DNA of 64,000 bases from Stenotrophomonas maltophilia R551-3 (GCF_000020665.1 NC_011071.1:2346501-2410500); one strand, 5' to 3'; counted from the first letter of the stretch, positions 8,565 through 16,612 are shown. Program-made: numbers and translations. The notes: generated by a model not told the origin, from the sequence alone.

Positions 8565-8837
8565 ATGGCATTTCCCACCGCCGTCAACAGCCAGATCACC
8601 GATTCGGTCTCGCAGGTCAACACCAAGGTGCTTGGTGATGCGCCAGCCATCGCAATGGGCAATCTGTTCGTGGCCACCAGCCAGGCGCTGTCCAACGCCG
8701 CGCACAACGCCACCAACAACCAGCAGCAGTCCTACGTGACCATGCAGGCCTCGACCACCCAGGGCGTGTCCACGCTGTATGCGATCGACACCGCGTCCAA
8801 CGGCGTGGCCACCCGCGAAATCCTGGGTCTGCGCTGA
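8565..8837 (+). CDS. rebB: R-body structural protein, RebB family (copy 4)
   Basis: The product has 90 residues and starts MAFPTAVNSQITDSVSQVNT. It is the most diverged of the four full-length copies: FVATSQALSNAAHNATNN replaces the YQATAQAL segment and the C-terminus is REILGLR. The ATG at 8565 follows AAGGAG. A strong hairpin closes this part of the array. Confidence 0.87.
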   Translation: MAFPTAVNSQITDSVSQVNTKVLGDAPAIAMGNLFVATSQALSNAAHNATNNQQQSYVTMQASTTQGVSTLYAIDTASNGVATREILGLR

Positions 8838-8843
8838 CGTGTC

Positions 8844-8899
8844 GGCCCGGCGTGACGCCAGCCACCGCGCCCCCGCCAAGGACGGCGTCACGCCGGGCC
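8844..8899. terminator. 16-bp perfect hairpin after rebB copy 4
   Basis: Positions 8844-8859 (GGCCCGGCGTGACGCC) pair perfectly with 8884-8899 around a 24-nt loop. No U-tract follows. It separates the four canonical rebB genes from the diverged ones and could terminate, attenuate, or protect the rebB mRNA 3' end. Confidence 0.65.
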
Positions 8900-8907
8900 C
8901 CTGATCC

Positions 8908-9144
8908 ATGCCCACATCGCCTGCCATCGGCTACCTCCTGGATGCAACCAGCAGCGGATCCGGACTGGCGATCGCTCTCGCACCATCGTTCGCGATGTCT
9001 GCCAGTTACCTGGCGATGGCCGACACCATCGGCCTTGCAATGCAGAACGCCGTCGCCAACCAGCAGCGCGGCCAGGTCACCGCCAGCGCAAGCCTGGCGC
9101 AGGTCCTCGCCTTGATCATCCAGAAGGGAGCCGTTCCGTCATGA
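8908..9144 (+). CDS. Diverged RebB-like small protein
   Basis: The protein has 78 residues. It keeps the RebB core pattern, a small-residue stretch (IALAPSFAMSASYLAMADTI) followed by GLAMQNAVANQQRGQV. The N-terminal VNxQITDSV motif is reduced to AIGYLLDATSS. The start lies 9 bp after the hairpin with no clear ribosome-binding site. Its end overlaps the next gene by 4 bp (ATGA), indicating translational coupling. It is probably an accessory R-body component. Confidence 0.68.
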   Translation: MPTSPAIGYLLDATSSGSGLAIALAPSFAMSASYLAMADTIGLAMQNAVANQQRGQVTASASLAQVLALIIQKGAVPS

Positions 9145-9725
9145 GCACTGAGAACACCGTCAACAGCCAGATCGTCGACAGCGTCAGCGCGGCCTCCACC
9201 CTGCTGGTGGGGCAAGGACCCGCGCAGTCCTTCAGCATGCTGGACATGGTGCTGCTGGAAACGCTGGGTACCGGCATGCACAACGCCGTCGCCCGCCAGC
9301 AGGGGGCCAGCATGGTCAGCAACGCGGCGGTCACCGCCGCCTGCGCGAAGATGATCAACGCGCCCTGGCCGGTGCCACCGCCTGCTCCAGAACCGCCTCC
9401 GCCGCCACCGCCGCAGGTGATCCCCCTGCCGGGACCGGTGCCAGCCCCCCCTTCGCCTGCGGCCGTCATCGCCGCGGCCACCGCAGAAGGAAAGACCGCC
9501 ATCAGCGTCCTGCAGGCACAGACCCACGGTGCCACTGCCGATGCTGCGGCCGCCAACGCCAGTCTGCACACGCTCGAGCAGCTTGCAGGCAACGGCACGG
9601 CGCCCGCGCCCGATCCTGCGCCCGACTCCACGCCTGGTCCGGATCCAGCAGCGGGTCCCGTCCAGGATTCCGCGCCAGACTCCACTCCGCACCCGTCCGC
9701 CGACGGCGCTGACGCCCCGGCCTGA
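9141..9725 (+). CDS. RebB-like protein with long proline-rich tail
   Basis: This 194-residue protein has a RebB-type domain at residues 1-78 (TVNSQIVDSVSAASTLLVGQ, then GTGMHNAVARQQGASMVSNA). A proline tract follows (PWPVPPPAPEPPPPPPP), then an Ala-rich helix and an acidic Pro/Asp-rich tail with repeated PDPAPDS-like units. Such a tail would not fit inside a compact ribbon, so it may be a cap, a surface-exposed subunit or an assembly scaffold. It is coupled to the preceding gene by ATGA. Confidence 0.68.
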   Translation: MSTENTVNSQIVDSVSAASTLLVGQGPAQSFSMLDMVLLETLGTGMHNAVARQQGASMVSNAAVTAACAKMINAPWPVPPPAPEPPPPPPPQVIPLPGPVPAPPSPAAVIAAATAEGKTAISVLQAQTHGATADAAAANASLHTLEQLAGNGTAPAPDPAPDSTPGPDPAAGPVQDSAPDSTPHPSADGADAPA

Positions 9726-9772
9726 CACCGCGCCGGCCCTGCCCGGCCGCACCCGCCCATCAAGGAGCCCGT

Positions 9773-10120
9773 ATGGACCCGCGCAACGTCAACGCCCAGG
9801 TCATCGATGTGATCAACCAGGTGCAGACGGCCACCATGTCCGAGACCGTGGTGACCACCAGCGGTGCCGGCAAGGCCTACCAGGCCGTGGCCCAGTCCGC
9901 CGCCATCGCCGTGCAGGATGCCGCCGATGCCCTGCGCAATGTCTCGACCATCGCCACTACCGCCGCCGGCGTGGCCATGGCCCAATACCTGGCCACCGGC
10001 GATGAAAAGTATGCGCGGGTACTGACCCAGACGCAGACCATGATGCAGGGGGCTACCGAAGACTTCACCCGCGTTGGCAGCGCTGCTGCGAACGTCCTCA
10101 AGGGATTTCCGGCCAAGTGA
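9773..10120 (+). CDS. Diverged RebB-like protein
   Basis: The product has 115 residues and starts MDPRNVNAQVIDVINQVQ, a RebB-like opening. It continues with an Ala-rich amphipathic helix pair and a charged C-terminal helix (YLATGDEKYARVLTQTQTMM). CAAGGAG lies before the ATG. It is longer and more polar than the canonical RebB proteins, so it may be a minor or regulatory subunit. The next gene starts 18 bp later. Confidence 0.62.
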   Translation: MDPRNVNAQVIDVINQVQTATMSETVVTTSGAGKAYQAVAQSAAIAVQDAADALRNVSTIATTAAGVAMAQYLATGDEKYARVLTQTQTMMQGATEDFTRVGSAAANVLKGFPAK

Positions 10121-10138
10121 GGCCGTCAGGAGCCACGC

Positions 10139-11224
10139 ATGAGCGTTTTCATCAACGGTCGAACCACTCCGCAGACCAGCCAGCTGGGCCCGCGCAGCCG
10201 GCACGTACTTGGCCTCATCGACGGTGGCCACCAATGGCTGCAATGGGCCATCGACTCCCCTGAGCACCGCTACAGCTTCGCTGACGAAGGCGCCCTGCTG
10301 GACGGCATCCAACAGGGCCTGCATGGTTCCAGGCTGGCCTGGCTGCCCCAGGTAGGGTTGCAGGTCAGCCCGATCAAGCTGCTGAGCCTGGACAACGATG
10401 ACCTTGATGTACTGCGGCGTCAGGAGCATGGCGAACACAACCGGCTTCTGGCCAACGAAGTGCAGGAGGTACTGGACAAGTACGACCTGCTGACCAATAC
10501 GGCGTTGATGACGTTCCGGCCGTTCCTGGCGGCTATCGGCGCAGGCACCGCGCCGTTGTTGCAGCAACTGGACTTCCGCGAAGCCCTGCAGTTGCACGAA
10601 CTGGCTTCGGAGCAGCGTGGCGCAGCCGATGCCGGGGAGACGCAGGCCGAGGCGGCGCGCTTCGCCCTGTTGCATGCACGCCGTCCCATCGAGTTTGTCG
10701 ACTACTTCCACTTCTACCGCCTGGTGGCCTCCGGCGGCGGCAGCGCGGAACGACGCATCGAGGATGCCACGGAACTGCTGCGTGCCCTTTTGCCGATGCT
10801 GCTCGGCTCGCTCGACGGCCCGCAGCTTCCACAGTTGCCTTCACCGGAGCAGGTGCGCAGCGCCATTGCCGCCACGCTCGACGCCCAGCGGCAGATCGGC
10901 TATCCGCGCATTTCCCTTGCCGCCCAGCAGGCGGCGCTGTGCCTTGATCGCGGGGCAGGCGACCTGCTGGGACAGGCCCATGCACACCTGCGCAGCAGAG
11001 TGCATCGCCAGCTCGACGCTGCACAGGCGTTCCTGAAGGAGCATCCGGTGGCCGGTGGCAAGCTCGGCCAGGATGGTGCCAGCGTGCAGTTCCGCATCGA
11101 AGGACGGCATCAGGAAGCGCGCGTACAGGTCGAGGACAATGTCATCACCCTGCTGGGATACCGTCGTTTTCTTGCTGATGCCGGCTCACCGGCGATGGTG
11201 GGCTACCTGGCAGGCGAGCTGTGA
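10139..11224 (+). CDS. Unknown protein of the R-body locus
   Basis: I do not recognise this 361-residue protein. It is soluble and largely helical, with a mixed N-terminal domain (HVLGLIDGGHQWLQWAIDSP) and a C-terminal segment rich in Gln, Arg and Ala that may form coiled coils. There is no signal peptide or membrane segment. CAGGAG precedes the start, and its stop overlaps the next gene's GTG by 4 bp. Its conserved place inside the Reb operon suggests a role in assembly or in handling Reb subunits. Confidence 0.7.
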   Translation: MSVFINGRTTPQTSQLGPRSRHVLGLIDGGHQWLQWAIDSPEHRYSFADEGALLDGIQQGLHGSRLAWLPQVGLQVSPIKLLSLDNDDLDVLRRQEHGEHNRLLANEVQEVLDKYDLLTNTALMTFRPFLAAIGAGTAPLLQQLDFREALQLHELASEQRGAADAGETQAEAARFALLHARRPIEFVDYFHFYRLVASGGGSAERRIEDATELLRALLPMLLGSLDGPQLPQLPSPEQVRSAIAATLDAQRQIGYPRISLAAQQAALCLDRGAGDLLGQAHAHLRSRVHRQLDAAQAFLKEHPVAGGKLGQDGASVQFRIEGRHQEARVQVEDNVITLLGYRRFLADAGSPAMVGYLAGEL

Positions 11225-11673
11225 GCACCGCCGCATCTCCCGGACCAACCGGGCCCAGCCCCCAGCAGGTCGCCACGCAGCTGGCCATAGCCGCCAGCGC
11301 TGCGGTGGCGACCGGCCGCCAAGCTGCCCGGTTGCAGGCGCAGCAGATCCTGGCCGATGCCGAGGCAGCATTGAGCCATATCCTTGGGGGAAGCAACCAA
11401 AGCGCCCCCACTCCAAACCCACCAGGAGCACAGACCATGACCTTCCCGACCCCGCTTTCCGGCACGCAGACACCGGCGTATCCGGCCGGCAAGACCCCGA
11501 TGGAGATCGCCCAGGAACTGGCGGACGCCGCCGTTACGGCCAGTGACGAAGGTGTCCGTGCCGGCATGGCGGTTTCCGAAGCGGCGCTAGAAGTGGCTGC
11601 CGAAGCCAGTCGGCGCGCAGAACAGGCCGCAGAGCTGGCGGTGCAACGTGCCGCCGAGGCGAACGCCCGATAG
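11221..11673 (+). CDS. Unknown Ala-rich protein at end of R-body operon
   Basis: The longest form starts at a GTG coupled to the previous stop and has 150 residues. An internal ATG at 11437 has its own GGAG 9 bp upstream and would give a 78-residue product beginning MTFPTPLSGTQTPAYP, similar in size and opening to RebB proteins. The C-terminal part is a long Ala/Glu helix (ASRRAEQAAELAVQRAAEAN) likely to be coiled-coil. Either start or both may be used. A terminator follows. Confidence 0.6.
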   Translation: MSTAASPGPTGPSPQQVATQLAIAASAAVATGRQAARLQAQQILADAEAALSHILGGSNQSAPTPNPPGAQTMTFPTPLSGTQTPAYPAGKTPMEIAQELADAAVTASDEGVRAGMAVSEAALEVAAEASRRAEQAAELAVQRAAEANAR

Positions 11674-11695
11674 CGTCCGCAACGGCAGCCACGCG

Positions 11696-11724
11696 CCCCG
11701 GGCAGGCCTGCGCCTGCGCCGGGG
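11696..11724. terminator. Bidirectional terminator between R-body operon and its regulator
   Basis: CCCCGGGCAGGC pairs with GCCTGC and CCGGGG around CTGC, with one bulged G. It sits between two convergent genes whose stops are 56 bp apart. Confidence 0.6.
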
Positions 11725-11729
11725 TGTTG

Positions 11730-13223
11730 TCATTGCTCCGGAGTACGACGATAGCTGCGCGGGCTCACGCCCACCGCGCGGCGGAAGCTCTTCTCGAAAT
11801 GACTCAGGTCGCCGAAACCGACCTGCAGCGCAACATCGGTGATGCGCAGTCGTTGCCCGCCGCGCAGCAGTTGCTTGGCGTGCTCGATGCGCAGCTGCTG
11901 CAGCAGCAGCTTGAAGGTGGTCCCCAGTTCGCTGCGGAACAGGAAGCCGAGGTGTGACTGGCTGACATGCGCCTGGCGGGCCAGGTCACCCAGGGTGACC
12001 GGTTCGGCGGCATGATCCTTCAGATACGCCAAGGCGCGCTTCAGCCCGTCATGCAGGCCTTCGTGCGACAGGCGGGGTGGATCCAGCACGTCGGGGTCCA
12101 GTGCGATGTCGTGCTCCGGCAATGGTGCCTGTGATGCACCACGTTCATGGACATGGTCCGTGCTGGCAGCGGCCAGCCCCGGCGCATGGCGCAGCAGGTC
12201 CTCACGACGGATGCAGCGGCCGCCGGTCATCACCGCCAGGCGTACCACCACCCGTTCCATCTCCAGCAGGTTGCCCGGCCAGTCATGCGCGCACAGCGCC
12301 AGCAGGACGTCTTCACTGAGCACATGCGGATCGAAACCGTGCAGCTCCAGCGCACGTGCGGCCAGTGCACCGATGTCCTCGACCCGCTCCCGCAGCGGCG
12401 GAATGTCCACGATGAGGAACTCCAGCCCGGCCAGCAGCGCCCGTGAAAACTGCTTCTCGCGCACCCGTTGTTCCAGGTCCGCACTGGTCGAAGCGATGAC
12501 CCGTATCGGCCGGATCGCCTCCGCTTCGGAGCGTGTGGCATGCAGGCCGCGGATTCGATGCGACAGCTGCCCCTGCAGGATCGCCGGCAGCTCGTCCACT
12601 TCGTGGAAGTACAGCGTGCCGCCCTGGGCATGCGCGAACCAATCGTCGGGTTCGCCCGCAGGATGCGCACAGTTCACTTCAACGAACGGCCCCTGCCTGG
12701 CGTGGCCGCCGCTATGCAGCGCCGCAGCCAGTTCCATCTTCTCGGTACCGAACTCCCCGCGCAGCAGCACCGGCAGTCGACTGGCCGCGGCGCGTTCAAT
12801 GAACTCCTCGATCTGCTTCAGTGCTTCACCCGCCCCCACCAGCAGCAGCGGCCTGCGCAGTGCCTGCTCGGCCCATGCCTTGGCTTCGTAGCGCTTGATC
12901 AGGTGCGCGCAGCGCTGTGCAAACTGCTCCCCCAGCACCAGTGCACTGCCGTCCAGCGGGCCGCACTCCCCTTCAAGATGCAGCTCGCCCAGTACCTCGC
13001 CGGCATAACGGATGGGCACCCGGTGTGATCGACCGCGCTCGGCGTCCTTGGCCGGCAGCGGCATTCCCGCTGCCATGCCTGCCATGTCGCCATGCAGCTG
13101 CACCTCGCCACCACGCATCGCCTTGTGCTGGGCCAGCTCCTTCACGAATGCGCCCAGCAGTTCGGGCAGCGACGGATAGGGCCGATAAGCGCGCTGCAGC
13201 ATCTCACTGACTTGCCTGTGCAT
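11730..13223 (-). CDS. AraC-family regulator with degenerate sigma54-type AAA domain
   Basis: The protein has 497 residues and starts at the ATG complementary to 13221-13223, preceded by GGGGAG. Residues 1-125 resemble a GAF-type sensor (VPIRYAGEVLGELHLEGE). Residues 125-345 resemble a sigma54-activator AAA domain: PVLLRGEFGTEKMELA replaces Walker A, GGTLYFHEVDELP replaces Walker B, and ERVEDIGALAARAL and HDWPGNLLEMERV fit the family. The whole GAFTGA segment is missing. Residues 390-497 are an AraC HTH pair (VTLGDLARQAHVSQSHLGFL; ITDVALQVGFGDLSHFEKSF). It probably regulates the adjacent Reb operon through the AraC domain, without contacting sigma54. Confidence 0.78.
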   Translation of the reverse strand: MHRQVSEMLQRAYRPYPSLPELLGAFVKELAQHKAMRGGEVQLHGDMAGMAAGMPLPAKDAERGRSHRVPIRYAGEVLGELHLEGECGPLDGSALVLGEQFAQRCAHLIKRYEAKAWAEQALRRPLLLVGAGEALKQIEEFIERAAASRLPVLLRGEFGTEKMELAAALHSGGHARQGPFVEVNCAHPAGEPDDWFAHAQGGTLYFHEVDELPAILQGQLSHRIRGLHATRSEAEAIRPIRVIASTSADLEQRVREKQFSRALLAGLEFLIVDIPPLRERVEDIGALAARALELHGFDPHVLSEDVLLALCAHDWPGNLLEMERVVVRLAVMTGGRCIRREDLLRHAPGLAAASTDHVHERGASQAPLPEHDIALDPDVLDPPRLSHEGLHDGLKRALAYLKDHAAEPVTLGDLARQAHVSQSHLGFLFRSELGTTFKLLLQQLRIEHAKQLLRGGQRLRITDVALQVGFGDLSHFEKSFRRAVGVSPRSYRRTPEQ

Positions 13224-13743
13224 TGAAACTCCCCTTCGGAATGGCAACCCACTGCAGATGCAGCGGGCGATCACGCGATGCAGGCCGCTCCGGCGTCATC
13301 GCGGGATGCTGCGACGTCCACGCCGCATGCCGTGCCCGCAGGTCGCACCGCTGTTGCCGCGCACGCTGTCCGCTCCCGTTGCACCGGGAACTGCCTTCAC
13401 CGCTGGAGGTCGGCACGGCTGACGTCGTCCAGGCCTGGGTCGTGCGCGCTGGGGCGGCACTGCCGATGACGCGCCGCCCAGTTACGTCCCGGCAATCGCA
13501 TCCCTGGATTATGGAGAGCGAGTTTCCAGAAAATCGGCATGATAATGACGTGAATATCCGCGCCGGATACTCGTCGCAGCCAATCCGCCGGTTGCCGATG
13601 GATCAATCGCCTGCGGCGCGGTCTGCCACCTGGCCGGATGAATGGGAGTCAGCCGGGACGCTGGCGGCGTGGCGGCCGGCTCCACTATAGTCAGCACAGC
13701 TAGGCAGGCATGGTGCCTGCCCTCGAATCACAGGGAGTTGGAC
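13224..13743. other. Non-coding gap holding divergent promoters
   Basis: This 520-bp gap separates the R-body regulator from the SPFH operon. The regulator's GGGGAG site lies at its left edge. An AT-richer island at 13500-13560, with ATTATG and GATAATG, is the likeliest promoter zone. Near the right edge TATAGT (13686-13691) could be a -10, followed by a hairpin GGCAGGC-ATGGT-GCCTGCC (13703-13721) and GGGAG before the SPFH start. No convincing gene lies here. Confidence 0.5.
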
Positions 13744-14883
13744 ATGGGTCTGGTACAGGCGGTCAAGGGTGCGGTAGGCGGTGTGCTGGCCGACCAGTGG
13801 AAGGACTTCTACACCGTGCCGACGGGCCTGCCGTCCACGGCGGCCCTGTTCGCGGCGGTGCCGCAGGGCACCAATGCCGGCCGCGGCTCCAACACCAGCG
13901 GCTCGTCCAACATCATCAGCAACGGCTCGAAGATCGTGGTGCCGGAAGGCTACGGCCTGCTGCTGTTCCAGGATGGCGCGATCACCGCCTTCGTCGCCGA
14001 ACCCGGTGGCTACGAATGGCGTTCGGATGATCTGAACTCGCAGTCGATCTTCGCCGGCGACGGCTTGGTCAGCACCTTCATCAAGCAGAGCTGGGAACGC
14101 TTCAAGTTCGGCGGCCAGCCCGGCTCGCAGCAGGCTGCGTATTTCGTCTCGCTGAAGGAACTGCCGGACAACCGCTTCGGCACCCAGTCGGAAATCTACT
14201 GGGACGACGGCTTCCTTAACACCCAGGTCGGCGCGGTCACCCGTGGCTCGTACACGCTGAAGATCGTCGACCCGATCCTGTTCGTGAAGAACTTCGTGCC
14301 GGCCAGCTACCTGCAGCCGGGCCAGGTGTTCGACTTCACCGATCTGGACAACGCCGCCGCCAGCCAGCTGTTCAATGAAGTGGTCGGTTCGCTGGCTCCC
14401 GCCTTCAGCCTGTACACGAACGATCCGAGCAAGGGCAACCGCATCACCAAGCTGCAGCAGGATTCGCTGGGCTTCGCGCAGAGCCTGTCGGCGGCAGTTG
14501 AACAGGGTTACCAGTGGAAGTCCGATCGCGGCCTGGCCATCGTCAAGACCGCCATCGTCTCCATCGAGTACGACGCCAACACCCGCGAGCTGCTGAAGAC
14601 CGTGCAGCGCGCCGATGCGCTGTCCGGTTCGCGCGGCAATTCCAACCTGCAGGCCAGCGTTGCCCAGGGCATCCAGTCCGCCGGCGAGAACGGCGGCGCG
14701 GCAGGCCTGGTCGGCGTCGGCATGGCCTCGGGCATGTTTGGTGTCGGTGGCATGCAGCAGCCGACCACGCCGGCCGCCGATGATCCAGTGGCCAAGTTGA
14801 AGAAGGCCAAGGAAATGCTCGACCTGGGCCTGATCACCCAGAGCGACTACGACGCGCTCAAGGCCAAGGCGCTGGGCCTGTAA
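13744..14883 (+). CDS. SPFH-domain protein with C-terminal SHOCT helix pair (YdjI-like)
   Basis: The protein has 379 residues. The body is an SPFH/band-7 type domain of the YdjI ('virion core protein') subgroup, with no N-terminal transmembrane segment. Its features include SKIVVPEGYGLLLFQDGAI, FAGDGLVSTFIKQSWERFKF and LYTNDPSKGNRI. A Gly/Met/Gln-rich linker leads to a SHOCT-like end (AKLKKAKEMLDLGLITQSDY). In Bacillus the related YdjI acts with membrane proteins in envelope-stress assemblies. Here too a zinc-ribbon membrane protein and a small membrane protein follow, so the three likely form one complex at the inner membrane. Confidence 0.75.
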   Translation: MGLVQAVKGAVGGVLADQWKDFYTVPTGLPSTAALFAAVPQGTNAGRGSNTSGSSNIISNGSKIVVPEGYGLLLFQDGAITAFVAEPGGYEWRSDDLNSQSIFAGDGLVSTFIKQSWERFKFGGQPGSQQAAYFVSLKELPDNRFGTQSEIYWDDGFLNTQVGAVTRGSYTLKIVDPILFVKNFVPASYLQPGQVFDFTDLDNAAASQLFNEVVGSLAPAFSLYTNDPSKGNRITKLQQDSLGFAQSLSAAVEQGYQWKSDRGLAIVKTAIVSIEYDANTRELLKTVQRADALSGSRGNSNLQASVAQGIQSAGENGGAAGLVGVGMASGMFGVGGMQQPTTPAADDPVAKLKKAKEMLDLGLITQSDYDALKAKALGL

Positions 14884-14903
14884 CTGCAGGACGCACAACC
14901 ACC

Positions 14904-16256
14904 ATGTCTGATCCCCGAAACGGCCCACCGCCGCTGCCCGGATCCGCGCCCTCGACGCCGCCGCCCTTGCCGGCGGCGTCGCTGGATGGGCCGGGTTCGC
15001 CGCAGGACGTCCCTCCCCTGCCCGGCAGCTTCCCGCTGGACACCTCGAAGCTACCGCAGGCCATCCGCGATGAAGTGGAAGCGCCCGATCCGGTCGCCAT
15101 CGACACTTCCGCCAGCGAGCTGAAGGACGGCCTCAACCGCTGCCCGAAGTGCGGCGCCACCGACATCCGGCCCAAGGCCGGTACCGATATTCTGGTCTGC
15201 CTGTACTGCCGTCACGAATGGCATGGCGCGCGGGTCGAGGAGGAATTCGGGCTGGGCGAGGCCATCGACCAGCTGCGCGGCACCGTCGTCGCCTCAGGCG
15301 CTCGTGACATCGATGCCGACACCTCGGCGTTGATGACGTTCAAGTGCACCGGCTGCGGCGCTGAGGTCACGGTCAATACCGAAAGCACGATGACGGCGCG
15401 CTGCCACTGGTGCCGCCATGTGTTCGGCGTCAACGAGCAGATCGCCAACGGCGCCGTCCCCGATGCCGTCCTGCCCTTCCATATCAAGAAGGACGACGCG
15501 GTCGCACGCATCCGCCAGTTCGTCGACAAGCGCCGGATGTTCGCGCTGAAGGCGTTCAAGGACCAGTTCACGCCGGAGAACGTGGTGGGCGTGTTCCTGC
15601 CCTATATGATCGTGGACAGCAATGTCAGCGCGGCCGTGGCCGGCAAGGGCGAGATCAAGACCCGCGAATACACGGTCGGCAGCGAGAAGAACAAGCGCAC
15701 CCTGTACGACGCCGATGTCTACCAGGTCGAGCGCCAGGTGGATTTCACCGTCGATGACCTGCCGCTGGAATCCTCGGCTGAACGCGGCAATCTGGATACC
15801 CGCGCCAACACCAACAACATCATCAACACCATCCTGCCGTTCGATACCAAGAACGCGGTGAAGTGGAACGCCTCGTACCTGGCTGGCTTCACTTCGGAGA
15901 AGCGCAACCTGGATGTGGAAAAGCTGCGGCCGCGACTGGAAGACCAGCTGCTGTCGATTGCCCGCGCACAGGTGGAAGGCTCGGTGAAGCGCTACAACCG
16001 TGGCGTGCGCTGGGAACAGGAACAGCTGGAGGTGCATGGCACCCGCTGGGTGTCGATGTACCTGCCGGTGTGGCTGTATTCGTACCACCAGCCCGGCAAG
16101 AACGGCGGCATGCTGCACTACATCGCAGTGAACGGCCGCACCGGCGAAACCATGGGCAGCGTGCCCGTGCAACAGTGGAAGATGCTGCTGGCGGCCCTGG
16201 CCACCGGCACTGTCATTGAAGCCCTCGCAATCGCCTTCCTGGTGGCATCGACATGA
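14904..16256 (+). CDS. Double zinc-ribbon protein with C-terminal membrane anchor (YdjG-like)
   Basis: This protein has 450 residues. A Pro-rich N-terminus (about 70 residues) precedes two zinc ribbons: CPKC with CLYC at about residues 76-98, and CTGC with CHWC at about residues 149-173. A conserved domain follows (VVGVFLPYMIVDSNVSAAVA, WVSMYLPVWLYSYHQPG). The end is one transmembrane helix (MLLAALATGTVIEALAIAFL). It starts 20 bp after the SPFH gene, and its stop overlaps the next start by 4 bp. The layout matches YdjG-type partners of SPFH proteins. Confidence 0.7.
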   Translation: MSDPRNGPPPLPGSAPSTPPPLPAASLDGPGSPQDVPPLPGSFPLDTSKLPQAIRDEVEAPDPVAIDTSASELKDGLNRCPKCGATDIRPKAGTDILVCLYCRHEWHGARVEEEFGLGEAIDQLRGTVVASGARDIDADTSALMTFKCTGCGAEVTVNTESTMTARCHWCRHVFGVNEQIANGAVPDAVLPFHIKKDDAVARIRQFVDKRRMFALKAFKDQFTPENVVGVFLPYMIVDSNVSAAVAGKGEIKTREYTVGSEKNKRTLYDADVYQVERQVDFTVDDLPLESSAERGNLDTRANTNNIINTILPFDTKNAVKWNASYLAGFTSEKRNLDVEKLRPRLEDQLLSIARAQVEGSVKRYNRGVRWEQEQLEVHGTRWVSMYLPVWLYSYHQPGKNGGMLHYIAVNGRTGETMGSVPVQQWKMLLAALATGTVIEALAIAFLVAST

Positions 16257-16510
16257 GTGATGACAGTGGTCTCTGGCTGTTGGCGGCAGGCCCGGCCGGC
16301 GCAACCGCGCTGTACTGGGCGCTGTACCGCTATTACCGCAACACCGACAAATCGCATTCGTTCGAACACGAAACCGAGATCGAAGCCCAGCCGGTGACCG
16401 GCTCGGACCAGCAGGTGGGCCGGGTCACCGGCACCGAGGAGAAGCGCATCCGCGGTGACAACGTGTACGAGTACCGGAAACGGGTTGTGCGGGTGAAACC
16501 CGAGCCGTAG
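16253..16510 (+). CDS. Small membrane protein of the SPFH operon (YdjH-like)
   Basis: The product has 85 residues: one transmembrane helix (LWLLAAGPAGATALYWALYR) followed by a basic/acidic tail (EEKRIRGDNVYEYRKRVVRV). It begins inside the stop of the zinc-ribbon gene (ATGA), so it is translationally coupled. It has no known catalytic motif and is probably an anchor or adaptor for the SPFH assembly. Confidence 0.65.
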   Translation: MSDDSGLWLLAAGPAGATALYWALYRYYRNTDKSHSFEHETEIEAQPVTGSDQQVGRVTGTEEKRIRGDNVYEYRKRVVRVKPEP

Positions 16511-16534
16511 AACCAGGCCATGCCTGGCTGACGT

Positions 16535-16612
16535 GGGTAGTGCCGGCCGCTGGCCGGCATTCCTTTTGCTTCCAGACCTGAAAGGAATGCCGGCCAGCGG
16601 CCGACACTACCC
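16535..16612. repeat. SMAG palindromic repeat pair acting as bidirectional terminator
   Basis: Two inverted GTAGTGCCGGCCGCTGGCCG-type units face each other around a short centre and fold into one long hairpin. They fill the gap between two convergent genes. SMAG (Stenotrophomonas GTAG) repeats are known as an abundant family in this genus. Confidence 0.8.

Noticed and set aside
11730..13223. Classical sigma54 activator with -24/-12 promoters in the R-body locus
   Set aside because: The GAFTGA loop is missing, the Walker motifs are degenerate, and I found no GG-N10-GC element at the reb promoters.
13223..13690. 155-codon plus-strand frame in the gap before the SPFH gene
   Set aside because: It starts over the regulator's start codon, is Arg/Cys/His-rich without motifs, and crosses the AT-rich promoter zone.
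13744..16510. Phage remnant, suggested by the 'virion core protein' name of the SPFH subgroup
   Set aside because: There are no capsid, tail, terminase or integrase genes. The three-gene layout matches cellular YdjI/YdjG/YdjH systems.
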